Shown piece by piece: positions 16,052-25,050 of a DNA stretch of 33,143 bases. Both the position numbers and the translations under genes were made by a program. Below the pieces are notes generated by a model. That model saw only the letters and a list, made by a program, of their open reading frames with translations, searched no databases and had not been told where the DNA came from. Source of the DNA: an archaeon (GTDB lineage Archaea; Methanobacteriota_B; Thermococci; Methanofastidiosales; NM3); contig RXIG01000019.1 of the NCBI GenBank assembly GCA_004212155.1, forward strand, positions 1 through 33,143, in the 5' to 3' direction. The number at the start of each line of letters is the position of its first letter. Position 1 is the stretch's first letter.

Positions 16052-17603
16052 CTGTCATACCCTTTGTTCGAAGCAGCGTGTGATATGAGATGGCAAATCG
16101 GTGTGCCTCATCCCGGATTTGAATGAGCAGTCTCAACCCTTTAGAATGTTTCGGAAGCACGATGGGGTCCTCCCGTTCCCGAACGAAGAGTTCCTCCTCG
16201 CGCTTGGCGATCGCCACGAGCGGCAGGTCCACACCAAGCTCGCACAGTGCTTCGGCAGCGGCATTGAGCTGTCCCCTCCCTCCATCGATCACGACCAGGT
16301 CGGGTAGCGCTGACCCATCGTCCCTAAGCTTCCGGTAGCGACGCCACACGACCTCGTGCAGTGCGGCATAATCGTCGATCCCCTCTACCGTACGTATGCG
16401 GTACCGTCTGTAGCCAGATGGCTCCTTCACCCCATGCTTGAACTGCACGGAAGACCCCACCATGTAGCGGCCGCTTATGTGGGATACGTCAAAACATTCG
16501 ATACATGCGGGAAGTGTGGGAAGGTCGAGCCGTTGGCGAAGGTCCTCCATCATCTGGCGGCGCAAAAGGAAGTGAGTCTCGATGTTGCGCTTGACAAGGT
16601 CGAGCAGCTCCTTCTTGCGCCCGCGCTTGGCAAACGTGATATAGACCTTTGAACCGTGCAGCTCGCCCAGGTAATCGGCGATGGCGTCGTCTTTGGGCGC
16701 GTGGGGCACCACCACCTCCTTGGGAACCACGGTATCGGCATAATACTGTACGATGAACTCATCGAGAAACGCCTCGTCGTTGGCGGTGAACTGAAAGTCG
16801 TCCTTTGTCGTCATCACGCCACGTTTGATGTGAAATACCATAAGGTATACTGTGTCATCCTCGCGCACGTAGTTGATGATGTCCTCATCATGGTCGACCG
16901 TCCGCTCCATCTGCTGACGCTCGTGAAGCGAGGCAAGCGATGCGATCTGGTCCCGCAGCACAAGTGCCTTCTCATAGGCCTCGTTTGATGCATGTTCGTG
17001 CATCTCTTCGGTAAGTTCCGTTATGAGGTCGTCCACCTTCCCATTGAGGAACGTTTCTATCTGCCTGATGCGCCGCCCATACTCCTCCTCCGATATCGCA
17101 CTGGAACACGGGGCTGAGCACGTGCGGATGTGGGCACGCAGGCAAGGGCGTTTCTTCATTCTGTTGCAGCGGCGTATGCCAAACGCCGAACGGAGCGCAT
17201 GGACGATGTTGTCGCGCGCCTCCCCGTTGACGAACGGGCCGAAGTACTTGCCCTTGCGCGTCTTGTCGCGCACGACAAGCAAGCGAGGGAAGTGTTCCTC
17301 GGTGATGAGGATGTATGCATACCGTTGCGACTCTTTGAGGTCGATGTTGAATCGCGGGCGGTATTGCTTGATAAGGGTGCTTTCGAGGATGAGCGCCTCG
17401 ACCTCGCTCGAGGTGACGATGTAGTCGAGCGAGTCGATCTCGGATACGAGCAGTGCGGTCTTCGGGTCGTCCTGCGTGGAGGAGAAGTACGACCGTACCC
17501 TAGCGCGCAATGCCTTTGCCTTCCCCACATAGATGACCTCTCCGGAATCGTTCTTGAAGAGGTAGCAACCCGGTTCGATAGGCAGGTCTTCAACTTGTAC
17601 CAT
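16044..17603 (-). CDS. uvrC: Excinuclease ABC subunit C, lacking C-terminal HhH domain
   Basis: A 519-residue nuclease that makes both incisions in UvrABC repair. The N-terminal GIY-YIG domain ([20 protein letters not shown]), a cysteine-rich region ([21 protein letters not shown]), a UVR motif ([17 protein letters not shown]) and the RNase H-like nuclease core ([46 protein letters not shown]) are intact. The protein then stops about 12 residues after that last motif. Bacterial UvrC usually continues with a helix-hairpin-helix domain (PLDxIPGIG) of about 60 residues, which is missing; the downstream DNA is the start of uvrB. The start MVQVEDLP at 17603 overlaps the uvrA end by 14 bases and removes a non-homologous extension. 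Confidence 0.95.
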   Translation of the reverse strand: MVQVEDLPIEPGCYLFKNDSGEVIYVGKAKALRARVRSYFSSTQDDPKTALLVSEIDSLDYIVTSSEVEALILESTLIKQYRPRFNIDLKESQRYAYILITEEHFPRLLVVRDKTRKGKYFGPFVNGEARDNIVHALRSAFGIRRCNRMKKRPCLRAHIRTCSAPCSSAISEEEYGRRIRQIETFLNGKVDDLITELTEEMHEHASNEAYEKALVLRDQIASLASLHERQQMERTVDHDEDIINYVREDDTVYLMVFHIKRGVMTTKDDFQFTANDEAFLDEFIVQYYADTVVPKEVVVPHAPKDDAIADYLGELHGSKVYITFAKRGRKKELLDLVKRNIETHFLLRRQMMEDLRQRLDLPTLPACIECFDVSHISGRYMVGSSVQFKHGVKEPSGYRRYRIRTVEGIDDYAALHEVVWRRYRKLRDDGSALPDLVVIDGGRGQLNAAAEALCELGVDLPLVAIAKREEELFVREREDPIVLPKHSKGLRLLIQIRDEAHRFAISYHTLLRTKGMTDE

Positions 17604-20406
17604 GCTGCAACACGTTCTTGAGATATTGTCCCGTATAACTCTTGGCACATCTGACAACATCCTCGGGCGTGCCCGTCACAACGACCATGCCCCCATCCTC
17701 ACCGCCCTCGGGACCTAGGTCGATGATATGGTCGGCAGTCTTTATGACATCGAGATTGTGCTCGATCACGACGACGCTGTTGCCCATGTCAACGAGGCGA
17801 TTCAGCACGTCGAGGAGTTTTTTCACATCATCGAAGTGCATGCCTGTCGTTGGTTCGTCGAGAAGGTAGAGAGTATTGCCAGTCGCTCGCTTCGAGAGCT
17901 CCTTGGTGAGCTTGATGCGCTGTGCCTCGCCGCCAGACAATGTCGTCGACGACTGACCAAGCTTGATGTAGCCAAGCCCCACGTCGCTTAGCGTCTTGAG
18001 CTTGCGCCGTATGGATGGTATATGCTCGAAGAAGACGAGTGCCTCCTCAACGCTCATCTCGAGCACGTCAGCTATCGTCTTTTCCTTGTATGTCACCTCG
18101 AGCGTCTCCCTGTTGAACCGCTTCCCCTTGCACTCCTCGCAGGTCACATAGACATCAGGAAGGAAGTTCATCTCGATCTTGATCAATCCATCCCCGCGAC
18201 ATGCCTCGCATCTTCCCCCCCGGACGTTGAACGAGAACCGTCCCGGTTTGTAGCCGCGCAACTTGCTCTCCTTGGTCTGTGCAAAAAGCGCCCGTATGTC
18301 ATCAAACACCTTGATGTAGGTTGCAGGATTGCTTCGGGGCGTCTTGCCGATGGGAGACTGGTCGATCATTATCACCTTATCCATCTCAGGGGGCGTGATG
18401 ATTTCACGGTGTGCACCAGGGATGTCCTTGCTACGGTAGATGCGCTGCATGAGCGCCTTGTAAAGTATATCATAGACGAGCGTTGACTTGCCACTGCCCG
18501 ACACGCCGGTCACGACGGTAAGCACGCCTGTGGGAATGTCGATGTCGATATCCTGAAGGTTGTGCTCCCGTGCCCCGATGATGCGTATCGGTGCCTGCGG
18601 CTGCCGGCGCTCCGTTGGCGTTTCAATGACGAGCGAGCGCGAGAGGTACCTGCCTGTAAGGGATGCGGGATGTGCCTCGATCTCCTCGGGCGTACCGGCT
18701 GCGACGACGTTACCGCCATGTATGCCTGCTCCGGGGCCCATGTCAACGACATGGTCTGCCTTTCGTATCGTGTCCTCGTCATGCTCGACGACGATAAGGG
18801 TGTTCCCTATGTCTCTAAGGTGGTGCAGCGTCTTGATAAGCAGGTCGTTGTTCCGTTGATGAAGCCCTATGCTTGGCTCATCGAGTATATAGACGACGCC
18901 CATGAGATTCGACCCTATCTGGGTCGCCAGACGGATCCGTTGGGCCTCCCCTCCTGAGAGCGTGCTTGCGGCACGGTCGAGCGTGAGGTACGAGAGGCCC
19001 ACGTCGTTGAGGAACGAGAGGCGGGATGCTATCTCCTTGAGCACCTGTCTGGCGATGTAGCGCTCCTTGTCGGTAAGCTCGAGGGCATCGAAGAACGACA
19101 AGGCATCCTTAATCGAAAGTTCCGTGCACTCGATGATATTCTTACCGTTGATCTTAACGGCAAGCACCTTGTCCTTAAGCCGTTTTCCCTTGCATGCAGG
19201 ACATGGGACAAACCGCATGAAGCGCTCGATCTCGTGGCGTCGGTAATCGGACTGCGTCTGGCGATAGAGGCGCTCAAGCTGCGGGATGACACCTTCAAAC
19301 TCCCTCTTGTACCGTATGTGTGTGTTGTTGTCATCAGAGTCGTAGCGCATGTCAACCTTCTTGCTCGTGCCATAGAGCAAGACGTTGAGCTGTTTCTCTG
19401 TAAGGGTTTCGAGGGGCGTGAAGATGTCGAATCCATAGGCCTTGGCCACACTCGCTATCTGGCGTATCCTCCATCCATCAAACGTTTTCTTGTATGCCCT
19501 GATGGCTCCATCAGCGATTGATAGAGAGCGGTCGGGCACAACGAGCGACGGGTCGATCTCCTCCTTGTAACCAAGTCCGGTGCATGCCTCGCATGCTCCA
19601 AACGGAGAGTTGAACGAGAACATCCGGGGCTGGAGCTCCTCGAAGGTGATATCGCACACAGGGCATGACATCTTGGACGAAAAGAGCCGTTCAGTGTCCT
19701 TGCCCACTACGATAAGAAGGCCGTCCCCGCGTTCAAGTGCGACCTCTACCGCTTCCTGAAGACGCGTTGAATCAGCAGGGTCAAGGCGGTCGACGACGAT
19801 CTCTATGTCGTGCTTGACGTAGCGTTCAAGTGTCACCTGCTCATCGGTGCGCACCATCTCCTTGTCAACGCGCGCCCTTCTGAATCCGTCCTTGTTCAGG
19901 TCCGACAAGAGCTTCTCGTATGTGCCCTTCTTCTGCCGAACGACGGGGGCGAGGATGATGATATCCTGGCCGCGATACGCATCCTCGATCTCACGGGCAA
20001 TGGCATCAGGCGTCTTCCTCTCGATGCGTATGTTGTGGACCGGACAGTACGGTGTGCCGATACGGGCATAAAGAAGGCGCAGATAATCATAGATCTCCGT
20101 TACGGTTCCCACCGTGGAGCGGGGGTTTTTCGATGTCGTCTTCTGTTCTATCGATATCGCAGGGGATAACCCATCTATGGAATCCACGTCTGGTTTGTTC
20201 ATCAGTCCCAGGAACTGCCGTGCGTATGCGGAGAGCGATTCGACGTAGCGTCGTTGTCCCTCTGCATAGATCGTATCGAAGGCAAGCGTCGATTTGCCAG
20301 ACCCCGAAAGGCCGGTGATGACTATGAACTTGTTCCTTGGCAGCGTGACATTGATGTTTTTCAGATTGTGTTCGCGGGCGCCACGGACGACGATGGAATC
20401 TTGCAT
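17590..20406 (-). CDS. uvrA: Excinuclease ABC subunit A
   Basis: A 938-residue DNA damage sensor with two ABC ATPase modules. The first has Walker [20 protein letters not shown], zinc-binding cysteines (CPVC with CEAC, and CPAC), signature [16 protein letters not shown] and Walker [13 protein letters not shown]. The second has [19 protein letters not shown], the CEAC/CEEC zinc finger, [15 protein letters not shown] and [10 protein letters not shown]. Length and order match bacterial UvrA. The start [16 protein letters not shown] at 20406 is the family's usual N-terminus and lies about 28 bases after a minus-strand TATA box (20431-20440), so the operon is probably leaderless. It heads uvrA-uvrC-uvrB, with every junction overlapping. 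Confidence 0.97.
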   Translation of the reverse strand: MQDSIVVRGAREHNLKNINVTLPRNKFIVITGLSGSGKSTLAFDTIYAEGQRRYVESLSAYARQFLGLMNKPDVDSIDGLSPAISIEQKTTSKNPRSTVGTVTEIYDYLRLLYARIGTPYCPVHNIRIERKTPDAIAREIEDAYRGQDIIILAPVVRQKKGTYEKLLSDLNKDGFRRARVDKEMVRTDEQVTLERYVKHDIEIVVDRLDPADSTRLQEAVEVALERGDGLLIVVGKDTERLFSSKMSCPVCDITFEELQPRMFSFNSPFGACEACTGLGYKEEIDPSLVVPDRSLSIADGAIRAYKKTFDGWRIRQIASVAKAYGFDIFTPLETLTEKQLNVLLYGTSKKVDMRYDSDDNNTHIRYKREFEGVIPQLERLYRQTQSDYRRHEIERFMRFVPCPACKGKRLKDKVLAVKINGKNIIECTELSIKDALSFFDALELTDKERYIARQVLKEIASRLSFLNDVGLSYLTLDRAASTLSGGEAQRIRLATQIGSNLMGVVYILDEPSIGLHQRNNDLLIKTLHHLRDIGNTLIVVEHDEDTIRKADHVVDMGPGAGIHGGNVVAAGTPEEIEAHPASLTGRYLSRSLVIETPTERRQPQAPIRIIGAREHNLQDIDIDIPTGVLTVVTGVSGSGKSTLVYDILYKALMQRIYRSKDIPGAHREIITPPEMDKVIMIDQSPIGKTPRSNPATYIKVFDDIRALFAQTKESKLRGYKPGRFSFNVRGGRCEACRGDGLIKIEMNFLPDVYVTCEECKGKRFNRETLEVTYKEKTIADVLEMSVEEALVFFEHIPSIRRKLKTLSDVGLGYIKLGQSSTTLSGGEAQRIKLTKELSKRATGNTLYLLDEPTTGMHFDDVKKLLDVLNRLVDMGNSVVVIEHNLDVIKTADHIIDLGPEGGEDGGMVVVTGTPEDVVRCAKSYTGQYLKNVLQHGTS

Positions 20407-20430
20407 ATATCTTGAAGGAAAAGCGAGGAC

Positions 20431-20440
20431 ATTTATAAGG
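20431..20440 (-). promoter_or_regulatory. TATA box of the uvrACB operon
   Basis: On the minus strand the sequence reads ccttataaat, centred about 28 bases before the uvrA ATG. Confidence 0.55.
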
Positions 20441-20484
20441 GTTATGGAAAGGGAGGAATCCTGATAGAGCAGGTTACACAAACT

Positions 20485-20506
20485 ATATGTATGTAATGAT
20501 ACATAT
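20485..20506. repeat. Perfect inverted repeat, possible operator
   Basis: The arms atatgtat and atacatat (8 bases each) flank the 6-base spacer gtaatg. The repeat overlaps the likely TATA region (ctatatgta) of the fasciclin-DUF1508 gene and lies about 50 bases upstream of the uvrA TATA box. Its size and symmetry suit a dimeric winged-helix regulator. No regulator gene is adjacent. Confidence 0.5.
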
Positions 20507-20522
20507 CAGACAATGGGATATC

Positions 20523-21224
20523 ATGAAGGAAAAGACGATACTTGACACGATAGTTGAGAGTGGAGAGTTTATTACCCTCACCAGGGCCCTTGGACTGGCG
20601 AACATGGCAAAGATACTCAATGGAAAGGGTCCCTTCACACTGTTTGCTCCAACCGATGAGGCGTTCGAGGCGCTTGGGGAGGACCTGGTAGAGGAGATAC
20701 TTGACGATCCTGAGATGCTCGATGAGGTTCTCTTATATCACATTGCCTCTGACACGTATACTAGTAAGACGATGTGGGACCACATCTCCGAGCTTGAGGA
20801 CACAGTATCGATAACGACCGCACAGGGGGAGCCGCTCATGGTACGGGTGGACACCGGATTAGGTGTTGAGGACATCGTGATCACGGTCAATGGTGCCACT
20901 GTCGAGGAAGAGGACATACACTGCAGCAACGGCATCATCCATGTGGTAAACACGGTCCTCTTTCCACCATCGCTCTACGATCATCCATGCATAGGCGCTA
21001 GCAAGGAAACGCGTGAAAAGGAGGGGCCACAGCGCACATCGAGCGCCACGCCCAAGTTCGAGATATACAACGACAAGACAGGCAGGTTCAGATTCAGGCT
21101 CAAGTCCAGTGAGGGCATGGTGATCGCCGTTGGTGAGGGATTTGCCACCAAGCAGGAATGCCTGGACGCCATAGAGCGCATCAAGACGAATGCCAACTCC
21201 GCAGACATCATCGACCTGACGTGA
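20523..21224 (+). CDS. Fasciclin domain fused to DUF1508 (YegP-like) domain
   Basis: A 233-residue protein with two unrelated domains. Residues 3-148 form a fasciclin (FAS1) domain: TILDTIVESGEFITLTRAL, GPFTLFAPTDEAFEAL, LLYHIASD, and the closing NGIIHVVNTVLFPP. After a polar linker (150-176), residues 178-228 match DUF1508 (PKFEIYNDKTGRFRFRLKSS, then GFATKQECLDAIERIKTNA). FAS1 domains normally mediate adhesion outside the cell, yet no signal peptide or membrane segment is visible here; the ATG at 20523 begins directly at the domain. Upstream Met codons at 20487 and 20496 would add only [12 protein letters not shown]. This fusion is unfamiliar to me. A perfect inverted repeat overlaps its promoter. 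Function unknown. Confidence 0.85.
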   Translation: MKEKTILDTIVESGEFITLTRALGLANMAKILNGKGPFTLFAPTDEAFEALGEDLVEEILDDPEMLDEVLLYHIASDTYTSKTMWDHISELEDTVSITTAQGEPLMVRVDTGLGVEDIVITVNGATVEEEDIHCSNGIIHVVNTVLFPPSLYDHPCIGASKETREKEGPQRTSSATPKFEIYNDKTGRFRFRLKSSEGMVIAVGEGFATKQECLDAIERIKTNANSADIIDLT

Positions 21225-21226
21225 GA

Positions 21227-22096
21227 TCACTGCACCTCGTGCAGGTAGGCCTCGTCCAGGCCCTCGGGACACTCGCCGATGCGAAAGTCGCGGTCCCGTT
21301 CACGGTCCTCGTCGAACATGTTGCTTGTCGTCTCGGCGAAGTAATACTTCGTGCCATCATATTCATAATACGTTCCGGAAAACGTTGGCAATCCAACGCC
21401 CACGGCCAGATGGTCCTCGTACTCGATGATGATCGCAGGGATCCCCCGAGCCTTGAGGAGAGAAGCGTAGAGGAACGTCGTGTCCTCGCAATCACCAACC
21501 TTGTCAAACAGCGTCTCATCAGGATATTTCCAGTACTCCCCCACGCCTGTGCTCTCCTCGTCGGTCATGTAGTATATCGCGTTGTGTACGAATGCAAGCG
21601 CCAGCTTGGCATAATGCGTCCGATCCTGTGATAGCTTTTCTATCTCCTCGGATATCGAGTCGATAAGTGTCCATTGATGGTCGTAGACAACATAGTCGTT
21701 GAGCACACCGCTGTCCACAGGATATCCGCGTGGGATGGTGCGTTCCTTGTCCTTCCAGTACCCGAGGTAGGAGTAGGAGGAATACTGCCAGAAGTAGTAA
21801 TCCTCATACTCATCACCGAACGTGACCCGGTAATATGTCACATGGTCCTCCCACGCAGATGATGATGGAGGGGGCGTGCTCGTCGATGTGCTGCACCGAT
21901 CGTACAAGTCCTGGTAGTCGCTTTGGAGCGCCTCATAGCTTTCGTTGAGCTCCTCGTAGTCATCTTGAAGCTCCTCGTAGTCATCCTCGAGCTGTTCGCA
22001 CTCAGCGACGGTGCCTTCATCCTGAGATATACATCCTGGAAGGAGCAATGCAATGAACAGGACCGCGACAACGATGAAGAAAAGATAACGGTTCAT
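21227..22096 (-). CDS. Lipoprotein with coiled coil and transglutaminase-like domain
   Basis: A 289-residue surface lipoprotein. Residues 1-21 are a signal peptide ending in the lipobox LLPGC, with C22 the lipid site. Residues 34-67 are a coiled coil made of near-identical seven-residue units (DDYEELQ, DDYEELN, ESYEALQ, SDYQDLY), then a Ser/Thr/Pro linker. The C-terminal half is a transglutaminase-like domain with candidate catalytic C203 in VGDCEDTTFLYASLLKARG, H229 in YEDHLAVGV, and E255 in FAETTS in place of the usual aspartate. Such domains are often peptidases or amidases on the cell surface. The start at 22096 lies 26 bases from a TATA box (22118-22127), so the message is leaderless. 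The substrate is unknown. Confidence 0.82.
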   Translation of the reverse strand: MNRYLFFIVVAVLFIALLLPGCISQDEGTVAECEQLEDDYEELQDDYEELNESYEALQSDYQDLYDRCSTSTSTPPPSSSAWEDHVTYYRVTFGDEYEDYYFWQYSSYSYLGYWKDKERTIPRGYPVDSGVLNDYVVYDHQWTLIDSISEEIEKLSQDRTHYAKLALAFVHNAIYYMTDEESTGVGEYWKYPDETLFDKVGDCEDTTFLYASLLKARGIPAIIIEYEDHLAVGVGLPTFSGTYYEYDGTKYYFAETTSNMFDEDRERDRDFRIGECPEGLDEAYLHEVQ

Positions 22097-22117
22097 GGAA
22101 AAAAAGAGGTAAAGAGG

Positions 22118-22127
22118 ATATTTATAC
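22118..22127 (-). promoter_or_regulatory. TATA box of the transglutaminase-like lipoprotein gene
   Basis: On the minus strand the sequence reads gtataaatat, centred 26 bases before the ATG at 22096. Confidence 0.55.
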
Positions 22128-22155
22128 CTTCGTGTGGAACCGCGCATGAAGCGTA

Positions 22156-23439
22156 TCAAAAAATATCCTTGAATGTGAACGTTTCGTGACGTCGGGGACC
22201 CACCGATACGCCGTAGAGGGGAATGCGCAACTCGGACTCGATGAACTTGAGATAGCTCTTGGCATTGGCGGGGAGCGAATCGTAGCCTTTTTCGAGCACT
22301 TCGTCGCAAGCAAAGTCCCATCCGTCGAACTCCTTGTAGACGGGTGTGCAGCGTGCAAGGACATCCATGTTCGCGGGAAAATGGTCCATGACCTCTCCAT
22401 CGACCTCGTAGCCGGTGCAGACCTTGACCGTGTCAAGACCGCACAGCACGTCGAGTTTCGTGATGAAGATGCCGTCGAAATGATTAAGCATGTGGGCATA
22501 CTTTACAAGCATGAGGTCGAGCCATCCGCATCGTCGTGGACGTCCCGTCACGGTCCCGAACTCATGTCCCTTGTTTGCTAGGTGCTTCCCATATGCATCG
22601 GTGAGCTCGGTGGGAACGGGCCCGGCCCCAACCCGCGTCGTGTAGGCCTTGACGACGCCAAGTACCCGATTGATGGACCGCGGTGGCACGCCGGCTCCCG
22701 TGCATGCGCCGCCACAAACGGTGTTCGAGGACGTATTGTGAGGATAGATGCCAAAGTCGATGTCCAAGTGTGTTCCCTGGGCACCCTCGAACAGGATGCG
22801 CTTGCCCGCGTCGTTTGCCTTGTTGATAAGTGAGGGGGTGTCGGTGACATACGTACCAAACATCGACGCATACCCCGCATAAGCCTTGATGATGTCGTCC
22901 TTTGACACCTCCATATCGTATCCCAGGCTCTTGAAGAATCGCTCCTTGATCGAATAGGCCGTATCAAGCTTTTCAAGAAATGTCGCCTGGTCGATCAGGT
23001 CTGTGAAGCGAATGCCTATGCGCGACACCTTGTCAGAGTAACAGGGCCCTATCCCACGTTTCGTCGTGCCGGCCTTGAGCTTACCCTTGAGGTCCTCGAG
23101 GATGACGTCCTCCTGCTTGTGATAGGGCATGATGACATGCGCACGTTCCGAGATGTATATGTTGCCAAAGTCTATGTTTCGGGACCGCAGCTCGGTGATC
23201 TCCTCGTGCAGGACCTCGGGGTCGATGACCATGCCGTTGCCTAGGACCACGTCCTTACCCTGGACGATCCCCGAGGGAAGGAGACGCAGCTTGAATGTCT
23301 CATCGCCCACGACGATGGTGTGTCCGGCGTTGTTGCCTCCCTGGAATCTGACAACAAGGTCGGCGTTTTCCGCATACATGTCGGTAAGCTTTCCTTTCGC
23401 TTCGTCGCCCCATTGGCTGCCTAAGATAACGCTAATCAT
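22156..23439 (-). CDS. purA: Adenylosuccinate synthetase
   Basis: A 427-residue enzyme joining IMP and aspartate with GTP hydrolysis, the first committed step to AMP. The N-terminal GSQWGDEAKGKLTD is the GTP-binding loop, with A replacing the G of the usual GDEGKGK. Other family motifs are RFQGGNNAGHTI, LPSGI, RGIGPCYSDKVSR, LFEGAQGTHLDIDFG, NTSSNTVCGGACTGAG, TRVGAGPVPTE and RRCGWLDL. Length is standard. The start MISVILGSQWGDE at 23439 lies about 25 bases after a minus-strand TATA-like element (23460-23469), so the large upstream frame is rejected. The gene sits just downstream of the FtsY operon but has its own promoter. Confidence 0.97.
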   Translation of the reverse strand: MISVILGSQWGDEAKGKLTDMYAENADLVVRFQGGNNAGHTIVVGDETFKLRLLPSGIVQGKDVVLGNGMVIDPEVLHEEITELRSRNIDFGNIYISERAHVIMPYHKQEDVILEDLKGKLKAGTTKRGIGPCYSDKVSRIGIRFTDLIDQATFLEKLDTAYSIKERFFKSLGYDMEVSKDDIIKAYAGYASMFGTYVTDTPSLINKANDAGKRILFEGAQGTHLDIDFGIYPHNTSSNTVCGGACTGAGVPPRSINRVLGVVKAYTTRVGAGPVPTELTDAYGKHLANKGHEFGTVTGRPRRCGWLDLMLVKYAHMLNHFDGIFITKLDVLCGLDTVKVCTGYEVDGEVMDHFPANMDVLARCTPVYKEFDGWDFACDEVLEKGYDSLPANAKSYLKFIESELRIPLYGVSVGPRRHETFTFKDIF

Positions 23440-23459
23440 GGCGACACATTCCCGCGATT

Positions 23460-23487
23460 GATAAAAAAGCTTTTGGTAAAAAAAGGA
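23460..23487 (-). terminator. T-tract ending the translation operon, next to the purA promoter
   Basis: A run of seven T on the minus strand (23478-23484) lies about 14 bases after the ftsY stop and is a likely terminator. The adjacent cttttttatc (23460-23469) is placed to act as the TATA box of purA. Confidence 0.5.
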
Positions 23488-23497
23488 ATCCCGCCAT

Positions 23498-24400
23498 TTA
23501 CGACGGTACGAGCCGCTCGACCAACCAGTCGGGATCGAACTCGAGCAGGTCATCGTAGCCCTGCCCCACGCCCACGAAGAGTATGGGGCGCTTGGTGATA
23601 TGGGATATAGAAAGGGCCGCTCCGCCGCGCGCATCGGCATCGACCTTGGTAAGTATCGAGCAATCGATGCCCACCTCGTTGAATCGTTCGGCCTGTTCGA
23701 CCACGGCATTGCCCGCAAGTGCGTCGCCTACGAAGATCTTGAGGTCGGGATTCGTGACGCGGACGATCTTTTTCATCTCTGCCATGAGATTCTTGTTCGT
23801 CTCGGCCCTGCCCGCCGTATCGATGAGGACGACATCGATCCCCCGTGCCTTCGCATGCTGTATGGCATCGTATGCCACGGCAGCGGGATCGGAGCCATAC
23901 GACTGCTTGATGATGCGCACGCCCACACGTTGGGCATGGCGCTCCAACTGTTCGATGGATCCTGCGCGAAACGTGTCTGATGCCGCTATGACGCTTGAGT
24001 AGCCTCGCTGTTTCAAGATGTATGCGAGCTTGGCGATGGTAGTGGTCTTGCCAGTGCCATTGAAGCCTATGAACGCCAGTATCGCGGGTTGCCCGTTGGC
24101 ACGCTTCTCCTCGATATAGTCGAAAAGGTCCATCTTGGAGCCCTGAAGAACATTCCTGATCGCATCGGCCAATGCCTTTTTGAGAAATGTGCGCTTCTTC
24201 TCGGAAAGCGACACCTGCTGTCCCACAAGCGCTTCCTTGAGCTCTTCCCCAAGACGCTCCGAGACAGAAAGGGACACATCGTTTTCCATGAGCGTTAGCT
24301 GGAGCTCCCAGAGGAGATCATCTATGTCCTTTTCAGAGATCGTTTTCTGGGAAACAGAATCAACAAACGACGTTAGCTTCGTCTTGAGGGAATCGAACAT
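23498..24400 (-). CDS. ftsY: Signal recognition particle receptor FtsY
   Basis: A 300-residue SRP-GTPase that docks ribosome-SRP complexes at the membrane for co-translational insertion. It has the NG domains only: a four-helix N domain (residues 1-100) and a G domain with G1 GFNGTGKTTTIAKLA, DTFRAGSIEQL, G3 DTAGRAETN, G4 TKVDADARGGAALS and the closing GVGQGYDDL. The N-terminal acidic A domain of bacterial FtsY is minimal, as expected in many archaea. The start is fixed by AGGTGG four bases upstream. It is the last gene of the S19e-to-FtsY operon, 23 bases after the prefoldin gene, and is followed by a T-tract terminator. Confidence 0.95.
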   Translation of the reverse strand: MFDSLKTKLTSFVDSVSQKTISEKDIDDLLWELQLTLMENDVSLSVSERLGEELKEALVGQQVSLSEKKRTFLKKALADAIRNVLQGSKMDLFDYIEEKRANGQPAILAFIGFNGTGKTTTIAKLAYILKQRGYSSVIAASDTFRAGSIEQLERHAQRVGVRIIKQSYGSDPAAVAYDAIQHAKARGIDVVLIDTAGRAETNKNLMAEMKKIVRVTNPDLKIFVGDALAGNAVVEQAERFNEVGIDCSILTKVDADARGGAALSISHITKRPILFVGVGQGYDDLLEFDPDWLVERLVPS

Positions 24401-24423
24401 GGCTCCACCTGGCTCTCTCGCAT

Positions 24424-24867
24424 CTACTGTTGTTGCTGTTGTGAGGAAGAGCGCTGTTGCTGTGCCTGTTGCATGAGCTGACGGCCGCGCTGGTCCAACG
24501 CCTGCATACGCTGCTGCACCTCAGAATATGACGAGGATGTCTGATTGACCAGTTCACGCGCCTCGTTGATGCGCTTGTCCATGAGCTCAAGGCTCTTGTC
24601 GATGTTCTCCTTGACGGCAATATCAGACCCTATGTTGACGATCACCTTCTCCATATCGGTAAGCGTTCCGAACGCATAACATCCTCCACCGATGGGAAAG
24701 AGCATCTGCTGGTCCGACTGTGCGGTCTTGATGCTTGAGATGGTCTCCTTGGCCACGAGCAGGTCGTTCAAGTGAGACCTGAGATAATCGAGATTCTGCT
24801 TTAGCGCCTCAGCCTGTCGCTCAAGCATCGCCATCTGTGAAGATATCTGGCGTAGGTCCTCTGCCAT
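24424..24867 (-). CDS. pfdA: Prefoldin alpha subunit with Gln-rich tail
   Basis: A 147-residue subunit of the hexameric prefoldin chaperone, which holds unfolded proteins for the thermosome. Two long coiled coils (about residues 1-50 and 88-132) flank a beta-hairpin region containing LFPIGGGCYAFGTL, the family hallmark. The last 17 residues are almost all glutamine and serine (QQAQQQRSSSQQQQQ), longer and more biased than needed for the coiled coil. It begins one base after the LX stop and lies in the ribosomal operon in the usual archaeal position before ftsY. Confidence 0.93.
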   Translation of the reverse strand: MAEDLRQISSQMAMLERQAEALKQNLDYLRSHLNDLLVAKETISSIKTAQSDQQMLFPIGGGCYAFGTLTDMEKVIVNIGSDIAVKENIDKSLELMDKRINEARELVNQTSSSYSEVQQRMQALDQRGRQLMQQAQQQRSSSQQQQQ

Positions 24868-24868
24868 C

Positions 24869-25048
24869 TTAATCAGCCCTGACCTCTTCTATCATGATGT
24901 ACTTGCGCTTCACTCTGTGCTTGGAACCGATGTCCATCATGACCTTCTCAACGGCGTTTTCTTCCTTTGCCGCCCTGAGGGTCTTTTCAAACTTCTGAAG
25001 CGAATCGCCCATCACGAATTTTCCTTTGATCGTATAATTGCTCACCAT
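24869..25048 (-). CDS. rplX: Large ribosomal subunit protein LX (L20Ae/L18ae)
   Basis: A 59-residue ribosomal protein found in archaea. It begins MVSNYTIKGKFVMGDSLQKF and ends with the VKRKYIMIEEV motif of the family. The start at 25048 is certain: GGAGG lies seven bases upstream, inside the last codons of eif6, and the ATG follows the eif6 stop by two bases. The gene sits between eif6 and pfdA, the standard archaeal order. Translational coupling with eif6 is likely. Confidence 0.93.
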   Translation of the reverse strand: MVSNYTIKGKFVMGDSLQKFEKTLRAAKEENAVEKVMMDIGSKHRVKRKYIMIEEVRAD

Positions 25049-25050
25049 GG

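Noticed and set aside
22097..22321. N-terminal extension of the transglutaminase lipoprotein
   Set aside because: The extension overlaps the end of purA and would bury the signal peptide and lipobox. The TATA box sits 26 bases before the internal ATG at 22096.
23440..23718. N-terminal extension of PurA
   Set aside because: It overlaps ftsY in another frame and is low-complexity. The family N-terminus begins at 23439 behind a promoter.
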